Positions 22,846-35,274 of a stretch of DNA of 64,000 nt are shown here, one piece after another. Source of the stretch: Pipra filicauda (Eukaryota; Chordata; Aves; Passeriformes; Pipridae); the NCBI RefSeq assembly GCF_003945595.2, contig NW_024104428.1:954106-1018105 (forward strand), written 5' to 3'. A program made the position numbers and the translations under genes. Below the pieces are notes generated by a model that had not been told where the DNA came from, made no database searches, and saw only the letters and a program-made list of their open reading frames with translations. Within the stretch, counting starts at the first letter, position 1. The number at the start of each line of letters is the position of its first letter.

Positions 22846-25654
22846 ACTTCCTCTGTGCCGAGGCACCAGGCCTCCTGCCCGCCTCCCGCAGAGGTGTTAG
22901 TGGCAGGGATGTCCCCCGTGGTGTGGGAGCCACGCTGTCCCCTGCGTGCCAGAGCAGTGGGCTCCTCCTCGGGATGGGGGAGCTGCACTGGTAAGGGTGC
23001 AAGGCTGGCAATGCGCTCTTTGGTTGCCCCATTCTCCGTCTGCCCTCCCTGGCTTCCAAGTTTCTCCACAGGCTTCTCACTGTGCTGTTACCCTTCAGAC
23101 CTCCCATCCCGTCTGTCCACACTATTGCATTCTCTCTTTCCTTTTCTGCTCCATCCCACTCCTCCTCTCACTTCCTGCTCCCCATTGTCTTCTTCTGGAG
23201 GCTCCCTGACATCCTGTCCCCTTTCTGCCTCCCTAGCTGAGTACAGGTCTGCTAGAAAGGCACCTTCTTCCACTGCCTCCTCAGCATAATGGGGGCAGAG
23301 GGATGCTGGCCAAGGCCGGAGCCAGCAACATTAGAACTGAGAGACTGAGAAAACCCTCTGTGCTGTCTCTTGTCAGCACTCGAATCTCCCACTTGAAATG
23401 AAGACAGAACACAGCACCCAGCCCAGGACCAAGGAGGAGAGTATTGCCTTTTGGAGTCTCTCAGACAGCCTGTTCCCCAAAGTTAGAGCTTCTTTCTTTG
23501 GAGAAGAGCTGAGCACTTTGCCAATGTCAGTGCTTTGAAGTGAGCCAAGCCAAAGCCAAAACAGAGACCTCCCCTTTCCCTCTCCAGAAGATCTGATTCC
23601 AAGGCCAACCACACATGCCCTCAGCAAGTCCTTCCTTTCTCTCCACCCACCCATTTTCTCTCTTTCAGCTCCAGCACCTTTAATGAAAACTAAATACCTT
23701 CTCCCTTCCTCACAAGGGTATGTTCCTGTGGTCCCTTTGCCCCCTTCCACATCTCAAGCACCCCCAGATTCAGCATGAACACTTCTGCTCATCCCTCCTC
23801 CTCCAGTTGCCCTTCACTGTTTGCCATCCTGGGGAGGGCTAAGTACAACTATAATTTAGAGAAGAAAAGCAAATGAATATCTGGGGAGGGTGGGAGCCAG
23901 GGGGTTACTGCAGGAGGAAGCTGAAGGACACAAGTCTACTTGTCTCTGGCAGTCTTCCCCTCCCTTGATAAAAAGTCAGGAATAATGACTCACCCCAGTC
24001 CCTACGGAGAGTAGCGAGTTTGGAAGCACTGCCCTCCCAAGGGTTAAGATGTAACACATTTCCTTCCCTGGCTTCATCTAACTCCGCGGAGGGAACGAGG
24101 TCCTGAAATTCACCTTATGGGCTGGAAACGAGCATGAGAAATTGCAGCCCAAAGGGTCAATTTTCCAGAAATATCTAAGTACCCAGGAACAGGGGCTCAA
24201 AATGAAAGTGTCTCTTGAGCCATCTCTTTCCTTCACTGCTGTGGTGTGATAATAAGGTGCTTTTTATGTAAGTGACCTATTTTCCAGGGAAGCCAGTTCT
24301 CCAAGTGGGGAATTGGAAAATGACTAGTACAGCAGTTTTGTACTTTAATATGTTTTCATTCTCTGTGAGCAACAAGCAGCCTCTGTACCCAGAGGACAGA
24401 GGAACTGTCTGCTCCCATCAGGGATGCTCCCTGGTGCCCAGCCCAGACAGGAGGTGGGAGGCAAGCCCACAGCATGTGCTGCACGAGCCCCTGGCAAGCA
24501 GAGCTTTCCCCTTGTACCTGCTGACAGAAAAGCCTTTCCTCCCTTCCCAGCCCATCCCAGTTATTTTTCTGTGAAAGCCACTGAGGTGAGGCTGGAGGGA
24601 AGAAACTGAAGAGCCAGAAAGTTGCATGGAAGGGGAACGGTGAGCTGGCTGTGGGCTTTGGGATGAGTTGGGAAAGAGGGGTCATGGCTCGTGGTGAGCC
24701 CTGGCTGCCCACTGTCAGTAGAGCCACATGGCAGGGAGGGTGGCCAGGAATGTAAAACAGGGGGGCAGAGGGGCTGTAAGAAGGAGGGAGATATGGACAC
24801 CTCTGTGTGAGCACCAAAAAGACAGCACCTGCTGGGAGACAGGTGGGTGTGCTTTGACTTTGGTATAAGTCCAGAGCATGGCTTTAAAGCACAAAAAGGG
24901 TTGCTTTTCCGGCTCAAGGAGAGTGATTCCCCAGGAATCAAACCCAACTCACTGCCCTCATCTCCCAGAATTGTTGTGTGATGTGAGGGCCACCGAACAC
25001 CAGAAATCAGCCCCCCCATGTCCCATCTCCTAACTAAAAATTTCTATAGTCAGAACGCTGCCCATGAACCAGCTGTGTGGCACAAACAGATGATGCTTGC
25101 AGGGAAGATGAAACCAGACTTCCAAGGCATGGGAAGTCCTGTTAAGGCTTGGGTCCATCCCATAACTGCTGGCAAGAAAGGAAGCATAAAGAGGAGGGAT
25201 GGGCACAAAGCCTCTGTGCTGAACACCTGCAGTTCACTCCCACAGCAGCTCTGGCTGTGATCGTGTTCTCGCACTTCTCCACGTGGTGCCTCTGATGCTT
25301 TGGCATCAGCACACAGTGGATGCCCTCCACTTAGGAGGGGCCTCACACAAAGGAAGAGGTATTGGTGGTCCCCCAGCATCACCCCCTACGGCTGTTGGAG
25401 AGGTGTGAAGCCCCCTGAGATGAGACTTGACCTTTCTTCTTGCTGCCTTGTGCAACCCCTGCGGTCAGTGCCCGCTGCTGGCAGGTGAGCGTGGGAGCAG
25501 CAGGACTCAGGGCACTGCGCTCCCTCCCTCCACATCAGCCAGGCAGGAAGGAGCAATAGATTTTAGCAGTGAAATAGTGCCAGCACTGTAATTCAGTGCA
25601 CCCCCAAGGAGAAGGGGGAGACGCACGTGTGTCCGTCCCAGAGGAGCGCCCTTC
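22846..25654. other. Non-coding stretch
   Basis: C/T-rich on the plus strand between about 23010 and 23240 and otherwise unremarkable. A weak regulatory-like block at 24055-24250 is listed separately. Long frames here have low-complexity Ser/Pro/Leu composition. Confidence 0.45.
24055..24250. promoter_or_regulatory. Weak candidate regulatory block
   Basis: Unique sequence including ctaactccgcggagggaacg, aaattcaccttatgggctgg and cccaaagggtcaattttcc, mixed in composition with retained CpGs. Only texture supports the call. Confidence 0.15.
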
Positions 25655-25995
25655 ACATCCAGGCACGCGGCAGTTAAACCCCGCTCGCATGCCGAGGGTT
25701 CTCCCTTTGCTGAAAACTTACATTTTTAAAAATTAAAAGCCGTGATTCTGGCATGAGAGATGCATTCACCAGGGACGAGTTTCAGCTCACCAAGCTGCTG
25801 TGAATCAGTAGACCCCTTCGCCCCCAGGCATCAAGAGAGATTAAAAACCATTAGTACACTAGAAAGACAACTGCGGTTTAATCAAAACATCTTGGGAGCA
25901 GCTTATGAATACTGTTAGCAGGCAATATTTTCTAGTGTATTTGTCTCTCATTAAGAAGAGCCTAACTTAAGCAGCTTCCTTTTGAGTTTTTGCTT
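25655..25995. promoter_or_regulatory. Candidate conserved regulatory block
   Basis: A long repeat-free mosaic. CpGs on the left (acgcggcagttaaacc, ccgctcgcatgccg) give way to aaaacttacatttttaaaaa, a RUNX-like aactgcggtttaatc, catcaagagagattaaaaac, and a right end rich in attaag, taacttaagc and ggcaatattttc. It has more homeodomain-like cores than flanking DNA. Among the blocks listed, this and 55630-56115 look most enhancer-like to me. Confidence 0.3.
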
Positions 25996-28900
25996 TCTTA
26001 GGCTTGAATTTGGTTTAATTGCTAGCACACAAGCCTGGCTGACCACTCACTGCCTCCTGTTCCTCCTGTATCCATCACAGCAGTTCCTCACTCCTGATTT
26101 TTAGCCAGGATTCTGATTGCGGCCTCTTTTGTTTACTGGTTTCCTTCTCCTGGTATTTGCAATTCTAAATAAATTGAATATTTATTACCAGCTTGTCATT
26201 TTATACCAAGGACTGAGCTCCCCCCAACATGCATACCCAGACAGGCTTCCTGGAGTGAAGGGCGACTTCCCCTGCTCTGCCATGTCCCCACGGGAAGTCC
26301 CTGGGATGGTAGTTGGGATTCAGAAGAAGGAAAAGGAATTTGTCCAAAAGAGAGGGCCAAAACTGCACTGACCCCCCTTCCTGATCAGCTGCCACCCCAG
26401 AGGTCTGACACCAGTTGGCAGCACCATGCGCAGGCTGGGAAAAGCCATGCTGGGGCTGTCTGAGAAACAGGGACGGGTAGGGAGGGTGAGGTTGATGTGA
26501 TCAGGGACAGCTTCACAGGGGAACATGGCTGGGAAATCCTAACCCACGCCGTTGTTGCTTCCCTCATCCTGCAGCTGTGCACAGCTGCAGAAAACAGCCT
26601 TGCTGTTGTGCTGCAGCTTTCCTGGACATCCAGACATGGAGGAAACCAGGCAGCCCAAAAGGAAGCTGCCAGAGCAGCACCCAGCAAAGTGGTATTCACC
26701 CTTGTGCCGTGCAACAGCTGATGGGTATCCAATATATGCCTGTCTCCCCCCCCATTCCCTGCATTTTGACAACCACAACAGCATCCTTTTGTACAACTGG
26801 CACAGAGCATGTCTAAAGCTGTGCTGTGGGAGGTTGCCCTAATGGGGTGCAAGTTACCTTCCTCCAGTCCCTCTTGAATCCACAGGAAAGTGCACAAGCT
26901 AAAAACTTCAGAATGAAAATATCTCTTTTTCTACAGGATTGACAACTAAATAAACAACCTTCCTCCTAAGTCTCCAAAGAAAAGTAACCAACATTCAGAG
27001 TAAAGTTGTTGAAAATGGAATAGCATACCCTTCTGTCATCCCTTTTCTGACAAAATTGCCATGATTTTCACACCACTAGGCTAATGCACCCCATCTAGCA
27101 TTTGTCCAATTTTTATTTTTTTTAAATAACCCAATCCTGGAGAAGTTTCCATCAGTTCCCCGAGAAGCTATTTTACAACCCTGATCTCACCACTGAGAAA
27201 TTCTCCCATTCTTCAGTCTACATGTTGTTATGCTTTATTTCATTGCTCTAGTTAGTCCCCTGCCTGACATCCAACACGCCATCAGAGGGCTGCTCACTTA
27301 CAGCACCTTGACATGCCACCGTGCGACTTCTGTGAAATATAGGACTGAAATTTAATCTATGTGCCTGTAGCCCAAAGCTATTAAGAGCAGGTTGTAGATT
27401 TATAACAACACACTTTTTCTCCTTGTCGCTGGCCCAAGGACTTGGTGGCTGCAACTGCACTGGTGTGACCCCCGGGTTGCTGCTGTTGCCCGTTCCATCT
27501 GTCTGCCTGCTGAGTGCTGGCCAGAAGGGCTTTGGGTTCGCTCAGCTGGGATGCAGGAGGAGCAGCAAGGGTGGAGGAACCCTTGTAGGTGCCACCTAAG
27601 CCCCAGCAGGCCTGTCCTGTCTCCCCACACATCAGCATCAGAGCAACAGGTCAGCCTGGAGTCCTGGCAGGCAGCAGGCACAGAGGAATTTGGGGTCAGG
27701 CTGCCCCAAATGGCAATGGCACAGCAGTTGTGTCTTGGATCACACCAGGACCAAGACTGTCAGTATAATGGTGCAGATGTTTGCATGCTTTAGGTGTCTA
27801 ACAGCCCAAAGGGCTCACTCTGGCCTTCCTTCCCTGCTAAGAGACTCACCAAGCTGAGCACTTATGTCTCCAGACAGGTCCCAGCTGCACGTCTCTGTCC
27901 TCCTTAAAGTCACAAGACCATGAGAGGTTTGACAGGTGCTGCAGCATCATTTTGAAACACCCTAGCAAAATGGTGAATGTAGAAGGAAATCTCACCTCTG
28001 ACTCATCAAAGAGGGTCCGGGTATTTAAGGCTCTCAGAGAATAAGCTTCTCCCATCACCTGAGCCACAAAAGCCCTTTTCCTGCACCTCCCAGCCTGGCA
28101 TGCTGTGGGAAAAGTTGATCATCACACACAGAACCCAAGTTATCATATTCATCAAGTTATAACATACATTCTGGCTGCTTCATTGGATCCCATTTTAGAA
28201 AGTCCTCAAAATCCAGAGGAGAATGAGTTCCCTGGGAAGTAATAGTGGTCCTGAGGTCTTTGTACTTTCAGCCAGCAGAAGAATGGACAAACTCTTCTCT
28301 TAAGGAAACTACCTTTTTGCCAGTTTGCCTTTTCCCATCTCCCAGTGCAGCACGTGATGGGCAGGGATTCAATCATCTAGAACTTCAGTATCCTGGGGAT
28401 GTGAGTCAGGGCACATGGAGGTTATTGTATAGTAGAAAAGAGAGGATGTCACATGTGTCCAAAACACTTCTAATTAATGCCAATATGGAAAACCAGGATG
28501 CAGCAGTGTTGGATCCCAAATTACACCATTGCATGCCTTGGAACTCACAAGACCCACTCAGGCTCATAGGACACAGCGTGGCATTGCCCTGCCTGTACGT
28601 CCCAGACCTGTTGTGCAAGGTAGCACTGGCTTTGCAGATGAGCCTGAACTGCTTGGAAACCTCTGGTGGTCTTGAAGGCTGGGATTAGCCACCCCTGCCT
28701 CACAGCACAAAGCACTTTGTCTAAGAATTAGGGAATTTCCAAACACATGAAACACATGAACTCCTTGGAGGCACCATCTAATCTGCGCACTTGGCTGCAG
28801 CTCTGGCACTGGTGGGGCAACTCCACCCTGCAGACCTCTTCTAATGAGGAAAACCTTCTGCTCATTTCACAGATCCGCCACATGCAAACAAGTAGGTCAT

Positions 28901-29379
28901 TCCGGTAATCTCTTCATCTGGGTATTAAAAAGCTTGTCCAAATTTAAGCTTGGGGTGTGTCAGCCTTATTATTCTCGAGGGCTTCTGTTGAGTCTGGCAG
29001 GAGCAACACCAAGGCTGCCAAGGGCAATGAGAGCATTCCCAATGGTGGATGAGTGTCCTGCATCGTGCTTTCCGAGGCTCTCCATCCAAAACACAGTTAA
29101 AACTTCCCCGCCCCAAACTGGGGAGCTGGGGACTGGACAAGGAGGCTGCCTTTTTCCCCAAGCACAGAGCGCTCCAATTCCACAACAAGGGATCCCAGGC
29201 TGGTGCCAGGAAGCCAGAGAATTTTCTGAAGGAAATACTGCCTGGCATTTAGCTGCAGAGACCCTGATTTTATCAGAGAATATAGATGCGTGTGAACGTG
29301 CGGTGAGTGATGGCGTGTGAAAGCAAGAGGGCACTTTGTTAGCAGCCCAGCCTCTGGAAACCGGAGCCTGTAAGGGAGC
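25996..29379. other. Non-coding stretch flanking an old LINE fragment
   Basis: Aside from the CR1-like fragment at 27080-27235, no gene or repeat family was recognised. The 170-residue minus-strand frame at 26385-26897 is Cys/Ser-rich and shows no domain. Confidence 0.45.
27080..27235 (-). mobile_element. Probable old CR1-type LINE fragment
   Basis: The plus strand shows a pattern like the reverse complement of a CR1 tail: cccaatcctggagaagtttc, catcagttccccgagaagct, attttacaaccctgatctca, ccactgagaaattctcccat and tcttcagtctaca. The order fits, but each block is degenerate, so this is a moderate call only. Confidence 0.4.
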
Positions 29380-29540
29380 TGACTCCAGCTCAATATTGCA
29401 CAGCAAATTGAGGGTGCTTGTTGCACACAAAGCAATAATTGTATCTGGTCTAAATGAACTCAGCAATCACTCCAGGATATAGTTATTATTACTGTTAACG
29501 GGAAGCTAACACCAGTTACTGCTCCAAAATGAACTCTTTC
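29380..29540. promoter_or_regulatory. Candidate regulatory block
   Basis: AT-rich unique sequence with gctcaatattgcacagcaaa, aaagcaataattgtatctgg and atagttattattactgttaa followed by cgggaagctaacacc. C/EBP-like attgcac and homeodomain-like cores are visible. Confidence 0.2.
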
Positions 29541-31804
29541 CTTGTCTCCTGATTGGATACCATCACTCTCCTGCTCCTAACAGTGATTGCTTTCTGCAGC
29601 CTCCATCCATTTTCCTTGAAACAAATACAGCTGCCTTGGTTTTTTGACTCCTTCCTCTTTGCACTGATCTAGCTCACATTTCTCTCCCTCCATCCCACAG
29701 GCACCCATAGCCTCCAAAATGTGAAGCCCAGGTCTAAAATCAAAGTAGTAGATTTTCACCAGGCAAATGTGCATCCAGATGCTGTCACTCAAACTCGGGG
29801 AACATCAAATCAGAGTGAAAACCTGTTTACAAGCCAGTAAGGGCTTATATCCAAAGAACGAGCTCAGAACAGTTTTTCCAACATAATTTTCCTTGTTCTA
29901 GTGTTTGAAATTATACTGCCATAACATTGCCCATTGTGGTCTACTTCACAGAGTCCAGAGATTTGCCTGCTCTACCATTCTCCCCCAGCACCTAGGTCAG
30001 TATTGACATCACCTCTTACTGAAGAGGAGAGCAGAGCCTCAGAGCTCAGTGGCTTTCTGAGGGATGCAGAATGAGTTGGTGTTGCAAACCCTGGGCTTGT
30101 TTTCCCCAGACGCCAAGACTCGCTTTCTCCTTTTGAACATTCACTTTCAAATACAGCATCTCTCTTAAGGAAAAGTTAAAGATTCCAGAAATCAACATGA
30201 AATCCTTTTCATGCTCTGGCTGAGATTCTCCTCTGAGGTACACACTGACCTTGGCTTCACCTTAAATAATGTATACATTTCCATAAATGTTGCTGTTCAT
30301 CTCAGCAGTGCAGATAGCTGCTTAAAAAGCAGCTGGCTGGTCTGCTCAATCAGGGAGGAACACCAGCGTGGCTGATGCAAGCCTAGAAGGTGGATGGGCA
30401 CTTTGGCTGGTGTCAGCCCCTGCCCTCCCCCTTGAAGGTGCAGTTGGAGTTGGTGCGAGGTTCACCTCCACAAAGGAAGCTGGTTTGGGCATTCATTGCC
30501 ATGGCTCACAATCAGTGGGCAATTAGGACATAGACATCCCCTGTCTCTGAGGCTGGAGGAGAGAAAGGCAAGGAGAGCCCTGCCCTGTCATCATTGATCT
30601 ACACACTGGGTCTGCTGTCCCTGGACCCCGCTCCAGCATCTCCCTGCAAGGGTTGGAAAGCACCAAGGAGCACAGAATATGGAGGGATAACCACTCTTCC
30701 TGCCCCTCCACCAGCATCCTGCTCCACACACACATGGAGGGAGTACCCAAATACGTTTGGGATGTATGGAGAAACAGAGCACATACTTCCCCACTGTTCC
30801 AGGCACGGGTAGGCAGGTGCCCAGGCGGGTCCTCTCATGGCCCGCACGGGTGGGATGCTGCAGCAGACCAGGCTGTGTAGCCACGGCAGCCGCAAAGCAC
30901 TGCTGAGCCCTTCACAAAAGCTTCAGCTCTTTCTTCGTGTCTCCAAGCAGGAATGAGAGGCCAGAACCGAGTCCCACGCGTCGGAACGGCTCAGCCCCTG
31001 TGCTGCCGGCGGAGGCCCCGAGGCTTGTCCCCAGCCTCGCCAGTGACAGTGCCTCTGCGCCATCTCTTGGCAGCTGCATTTGCATTCCCACGGTCTCACT
31101 CCTCTGACTGCTGCAGCCACCGGCTCCCGCCGTGAGAGACGGGCAGGGATGCTCGCCGGGAGCAGCAGCGAGGATCGCAGACAGGCAGAGAAACAAGCAC
31201 GAAACCGACCACTCAGAAGGTGGCAAGATGTGGGGGCCTCTTCTGGCAGCTGATGGATGTACCAGCAACAAAGAGAAGTGGACGTGGAGCTGCATCTTCC
31301 CCTGCCGCGTGCGTGGGGCAGGACATCTGCACTTGTACAGCGTGCAGGACATCAGACACCCACCCCTACAGGCTGAGCAGTGAATGCTTCACAGCAAAGG
31401 ATGACACCCTCACAGCTGGCTCGGGAGCCTCTTAGGGAAACATGGAGAAAGGGGGAGGACTTCTCATTCCAAAATCAGGGAAGGGTTTCCCAAGCTGCTT
31501 CCCCTGTAAAGCAGAGCTTCACGGCAGGGTGGTACTGGCTGACACAGAGCCCACTGGAACAGTCTGTATGCTACAGCTAAAACCATGGGCTGCCCAACCA
31601 ACACCCTGCTACTGCTTAGGCTGGGACACACCAGCCCCTGGCTCAAGAGCTGCACAGCAGCTCACTGCTGCCTGGGTTTTGTCTGAGGTTTTTCCTGGGC
31701 AGTCCTCCCCAGGGTTACCCCAGGCTCGCAAGGGATACAACAAATGGAAGTACCTTGTGTCATCGGCTCCCTCTGTCAGCTGGCAAGACAGCCCCGCGGT
31801 GCCA
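29541..31804. other. Non-coding stretch
   Basis: Contains a small hairpin-forming inverted repeat at 30316-30334 (agctgctt, 3-nt loop, aagcagct) and the CpG-rich patch at 30950-31195. No exon or transposon is supported. Confidence 0.45.
30950..31195. promoter_or_regulatory. Small CpG-rich patch
   Basis: Includes cgagtcccacgcgtcggaac, gctgccggcggaggccccga, ccaccggctcccgccgtgag and ctcgccgggagcagcagcga, denser in CpG than flanking DNA but shorter and weaker than the segment at 40.6-41.0 kb. No exon was recognised on either strand. Confidence 0.25.
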
Positions 31805-32105
31805 GCCAAGCAAGTTAATCAAGCGGTGCTTAGGGGACCATAAATAGTTTGCACCAGTGTGATCTGTCTGACTGCATGGCATAGATATGCCATCAGCCAA
31901 TTTGCCCACAGAGTCAGAAAGGAGCCAGGCAGCGACGGCTGGAAAAGCCCAAGTGCAAAACGAGGCTGAGAGAGAGAAAAAAACCCGAGAAAAAGCTGCA
32001 CATTGACAGATGAGGACTTTGGCAGCGGGGAACACAGTCACGGTGTGTGCTGTGTGTACCTCACAGCATCATTGCAAGGCTTAATTAACAATAAGGCCAT
32101 GGGAA
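31805..32105. promoter_or_regulatory. Candidate conserved regulatory block
   Basis: Repeat-free mosaic with caagttaatcaagcggtgct, ggggaccataaatagtttgc, ggcatagatatgccatcagc (which holds an 8-bp inverted repeat, ggcatagatatgcc), a purine-rich middle and gcttaattaacaataaggcc at the right end. It contains homeodomain- and SOX-like words. Confidence 0.25.
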
Positions 32106-34949
32106 GTTCGGGTGCCATGGAAGAACAAGGTGATGGCACTGATCCTGTGACCACCACCACCTGCAATATGAGCTGCCCTGGGGGGAAAGAGGGAGACAAA
32201 CATCCATCTTATTTAGATCAGAGCGATGCCAATGGGCTTGACTGACACAGGAAGAGGAATTGCATCCCTGCTTCAAGAATCTTCTTTATCCATCCGTTTT
32301 GGGTACAAATAAGAGCAGAGAGATCATTTTGACAGAGGCAATGAGATTTCTCAGAAAATGAACCTGTGAAAATTGATTTCTGAGCTCTCTGTTAGGAGTG
32401 GAAAAGAAGAATAATTTCAGGTTGTCCAGAAATGCAGATTTTCCAGTTTGCTTGCTGACACCTACCATGGAAAAAAATAAACACTGTGGGTTGGCTAAAT
32501 CCTTGCTTTTGACACAAAAATTCAGTGACATTTAATTCATTTTCAGGGCTTGTGTTTTGTTTTATGCCTTTTTTTTTTTAATCATATTTCAAAGCAGAAC
32601 ATTCTTTCAAAATGAAAAAGTGAAATGTTTTGTTTAGGAACTGTGGGAATAAAACATTTAGATTGAAAAAAAGTCCCGCCCTCCATTATTTAAGCCCAAA
32701 CTTATTTGTCAAACTTGACATGCATTTGCAAATGGATTCAGTTGCCCTGAAAATTGAGGGGTTCTTTTCCTTGCTGATAGCTGCTTCTGGGGGGTGGAGG
32801 GAAAATAGCCTATTTCTGCCTTGCAGTTCATTTGTTCTTGAAGCTCTTTAACTCAGCTGGAGTCAGAAATGTTCCTCTTCCCAGTGGGAATGACCAGGCT
32901 GCACAAACAGCCTGGAGGTGAGGGGGAAGGCAAAGGTGTATGGCTCTACTCTGTGGCAGCAGGAGGGCTGCACCCTTTTGTTAGGGTGTCCTAACATCCC
33001 AGGACATTAAAAAACTTGGGACTGTACATGGAGACCCCTTGGGAAAGCCACTGGCAGCCTGGAAATGCTGTTTTGCCGCAAGGTTTGCAAAAAGCATATT
33101 GTTCCCAAATGGAATATCTGATCAGAGTTCCCCTTGGCACAGGCCCCCAGACAATGCCATTGCTGGCTGGCTTTTGTTAGGAGAAGCAGCAGCAAGGTGT
33201 GAATCCAGGCTGCAGGGCACAGAGGTGCAATCCCCCTGCCCTAACACCTCTTCCTACTGGGAGGGCGGCGGGGCAGCATCTCTCTTTATGGAAATGGTCT
33301 TCAGCACTTATCTGACATTTCTGCTGTTTATTCTACTTTTGCACTTCTAATTAAGCTCCTTATTAAAGCAATTAATTCTCCAAACACAAAACTGCAGTGA
33401 GTGAAAATTATTACCAACCAAAGGCTGTTTGGTGGAGTGTGGTAAATGAGTTGCAGAGTACTGTAGCTTAATCCTGGTCCCCATGGATAAGGATTGTTGC
33501 AAGAAAGCCTTCCCCCACTGCTGGAGGCTTTTTCTGCTGGGCCTCAGCAGATGACAAGGGCAAAGAAAAGCACAGAGACACCCCTCCCCTGGGAGCAGCA
33601 CTACAGGAGCCTCCAAAACTCATTCCTGACAACACAGCACAGGCATCCTCTTATTTTGTGAAGAGCTGTGTACATTAGGTTTTAATAACAAGCTCAAGAT
33701 TTAGGACTCCAAGGCCTGAGGGCTGCTCTTCTACATTAGCATAACAGCCATGCAAAAGTAGATAGGAGGCCATTCCTCCCTCCAGGAGCCATGTCTTCCT
33801 CTCCACACCTTTCTCTCCCCAGGCTGTCAACTCTCCTAGACTTCACCCTGCCAATAGCTGGGAAGAACTAAAGCCTCTTTTTTTTGCTATTTACATGTGA
33901 TTACCTTTTACAACATAGGGAATCCTGTCCCTACAAATCTACCATTCCCAAAAGCAGGCTGTGATAAACCCTGCTTTTAATTCTGGTCTCCTTCAAAAGA
34001 ATAGAGGTGGGGAAAAAAATAGCAACAGAAGAAGGATGAGAAGTAGCTGGGGCTTACAGGCAACCCCCCTAGCACAAGGAGGGCAGGCAGTACACTGGTT
34101 GCCCTGTTTAGAGCATCCCATGGTTTGCCTGAACTGCAGGGCAGTAAGAAATATTTATAATACCTGAGTGACAAATGTAATAAAAGTCACTTTCCCATCC
34201 TCACCCTGCTGACACCTGTTCTGTGGTATTCAAAGAGTACCTCTCTGTTTTAAGGGCAGACCAACTTGACCAGCTAAAGCTTTCTTTCTCTCCTTCAAGC
34301 ATCTTCCTCCCCACTCCAGACCTGCAGGTGTGAGCAAGGCACCTCTCCAGGCACCCATAGCAAGCACTTGGCAACCACAGTGCCTATCGACAGAACTGGG
34401 AGAGGAGGAGCTCCAGCACCAGCCAGCCAAAAGCAGTGCCAGCAGCTCTGCTACCCTTTAGCTTTATCCATCCCTTCCCCAAAGCTTTTGTTCTCTGTCT
34501 CTACCAAAGTGTAAACTCCAGCTGGCAAATACTCCTTTCCCACCACACAGCCTCATTTCCCAGGGGGACGCTCCCTGCTGTGGTTTGGCAGGGAAGGCAG
34601 TCCCTGAACGGGGAGCTGCTTTAAGGCTGGTTTGTCGTTAGTCCAGGGCAGGGTTTCCTATCCCTGTCTCCAAGTTTCCTCTCCAACATCTGAACCTTAA
34701 CAGCCTGTAAAGGCAGCATCACCCACACAACTTACCTTGTCACAGCCCTGCTTCTGCACCAGCTCCAGCTCAGATGGTGTCCCACAGAGAGGGGTGGAGG
34801 CTTTGTGGATGGCCAGTGAGCAAGCCCTTTTACCAGCTCAGGGGTGCTATTTTAATTATCAGACACACAGGGAGCCCTCCATGACCACTGCAGATGTGTG
34901 CCTTCTACCAGGAGGGAGCCACTGCTCTCTCTCAGTGCATGAGCACATT
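32106..34949. other. Non-coding stretch
   Basis: Unique DNA. T-rich (ttttttttttaatc) around 32570 and AT-rich around 33350-33410 (ctaattaagctccttattaa). Nothing further can be supported. Confidence 0.45.
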
Positions 34950-35205
34950 AGGATAGAATATTTCAGTTGTAATGGACAGACAGTGATCATCTAATCCAAC
35001 TGCCTGACCACTTCAGGGCTCACCAAAGGTTAAAGCATGTTATTATGGCATTGTCTACGTGCCTTTTAAACACTGACAGGGTTGGGGCATCAACCATCAC
35101 TCTAAGAAGCTTATTCAAGTTTTGACTGCCCTCCCTCTAAATAAATGCTTCCCAATACCCAGTCTAAACTTTCTCTGGCACAGCTTTAAACCACTAAGAA
35201 ACATG
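34950..35205 (-). mobile_element. CR1 LINE 3' fragment, minus orientation
   Basis: The plus strand reads the reverse complement of a CR1 tail: a degenerate ggatagaatatttcagttg end, gatcatctaatccaactgcc, tgacagggttggggcatcaa, aagcttattcaag, a ctccctctaaataaatgctt block, and ccagtctaaactttctctgg followed by cacagctttaaacca. The order and spacing match the CR1 3' end. It is diverged and 5'-truncated, and similarity fades after about 35205. Confidence 0.85.
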
Positions 35206-35243
35206 TACTTCATCTCCCCATCAGGCTACAGGCCCACATGCCC

Positions 35244-35274
35244 TTTATATTGATTAGATCCATTTATATTGATT
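35244..35274. repeat. 12-bp direct repeat with 19-bp period
   Basis: tttatattgatt occurs at 35244-35255 and again at 35263-35274, separated by agatcca, just past the CR1 fragment that ends near 35205. It is likely a small slippage duplication. Confidence 0.8.
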
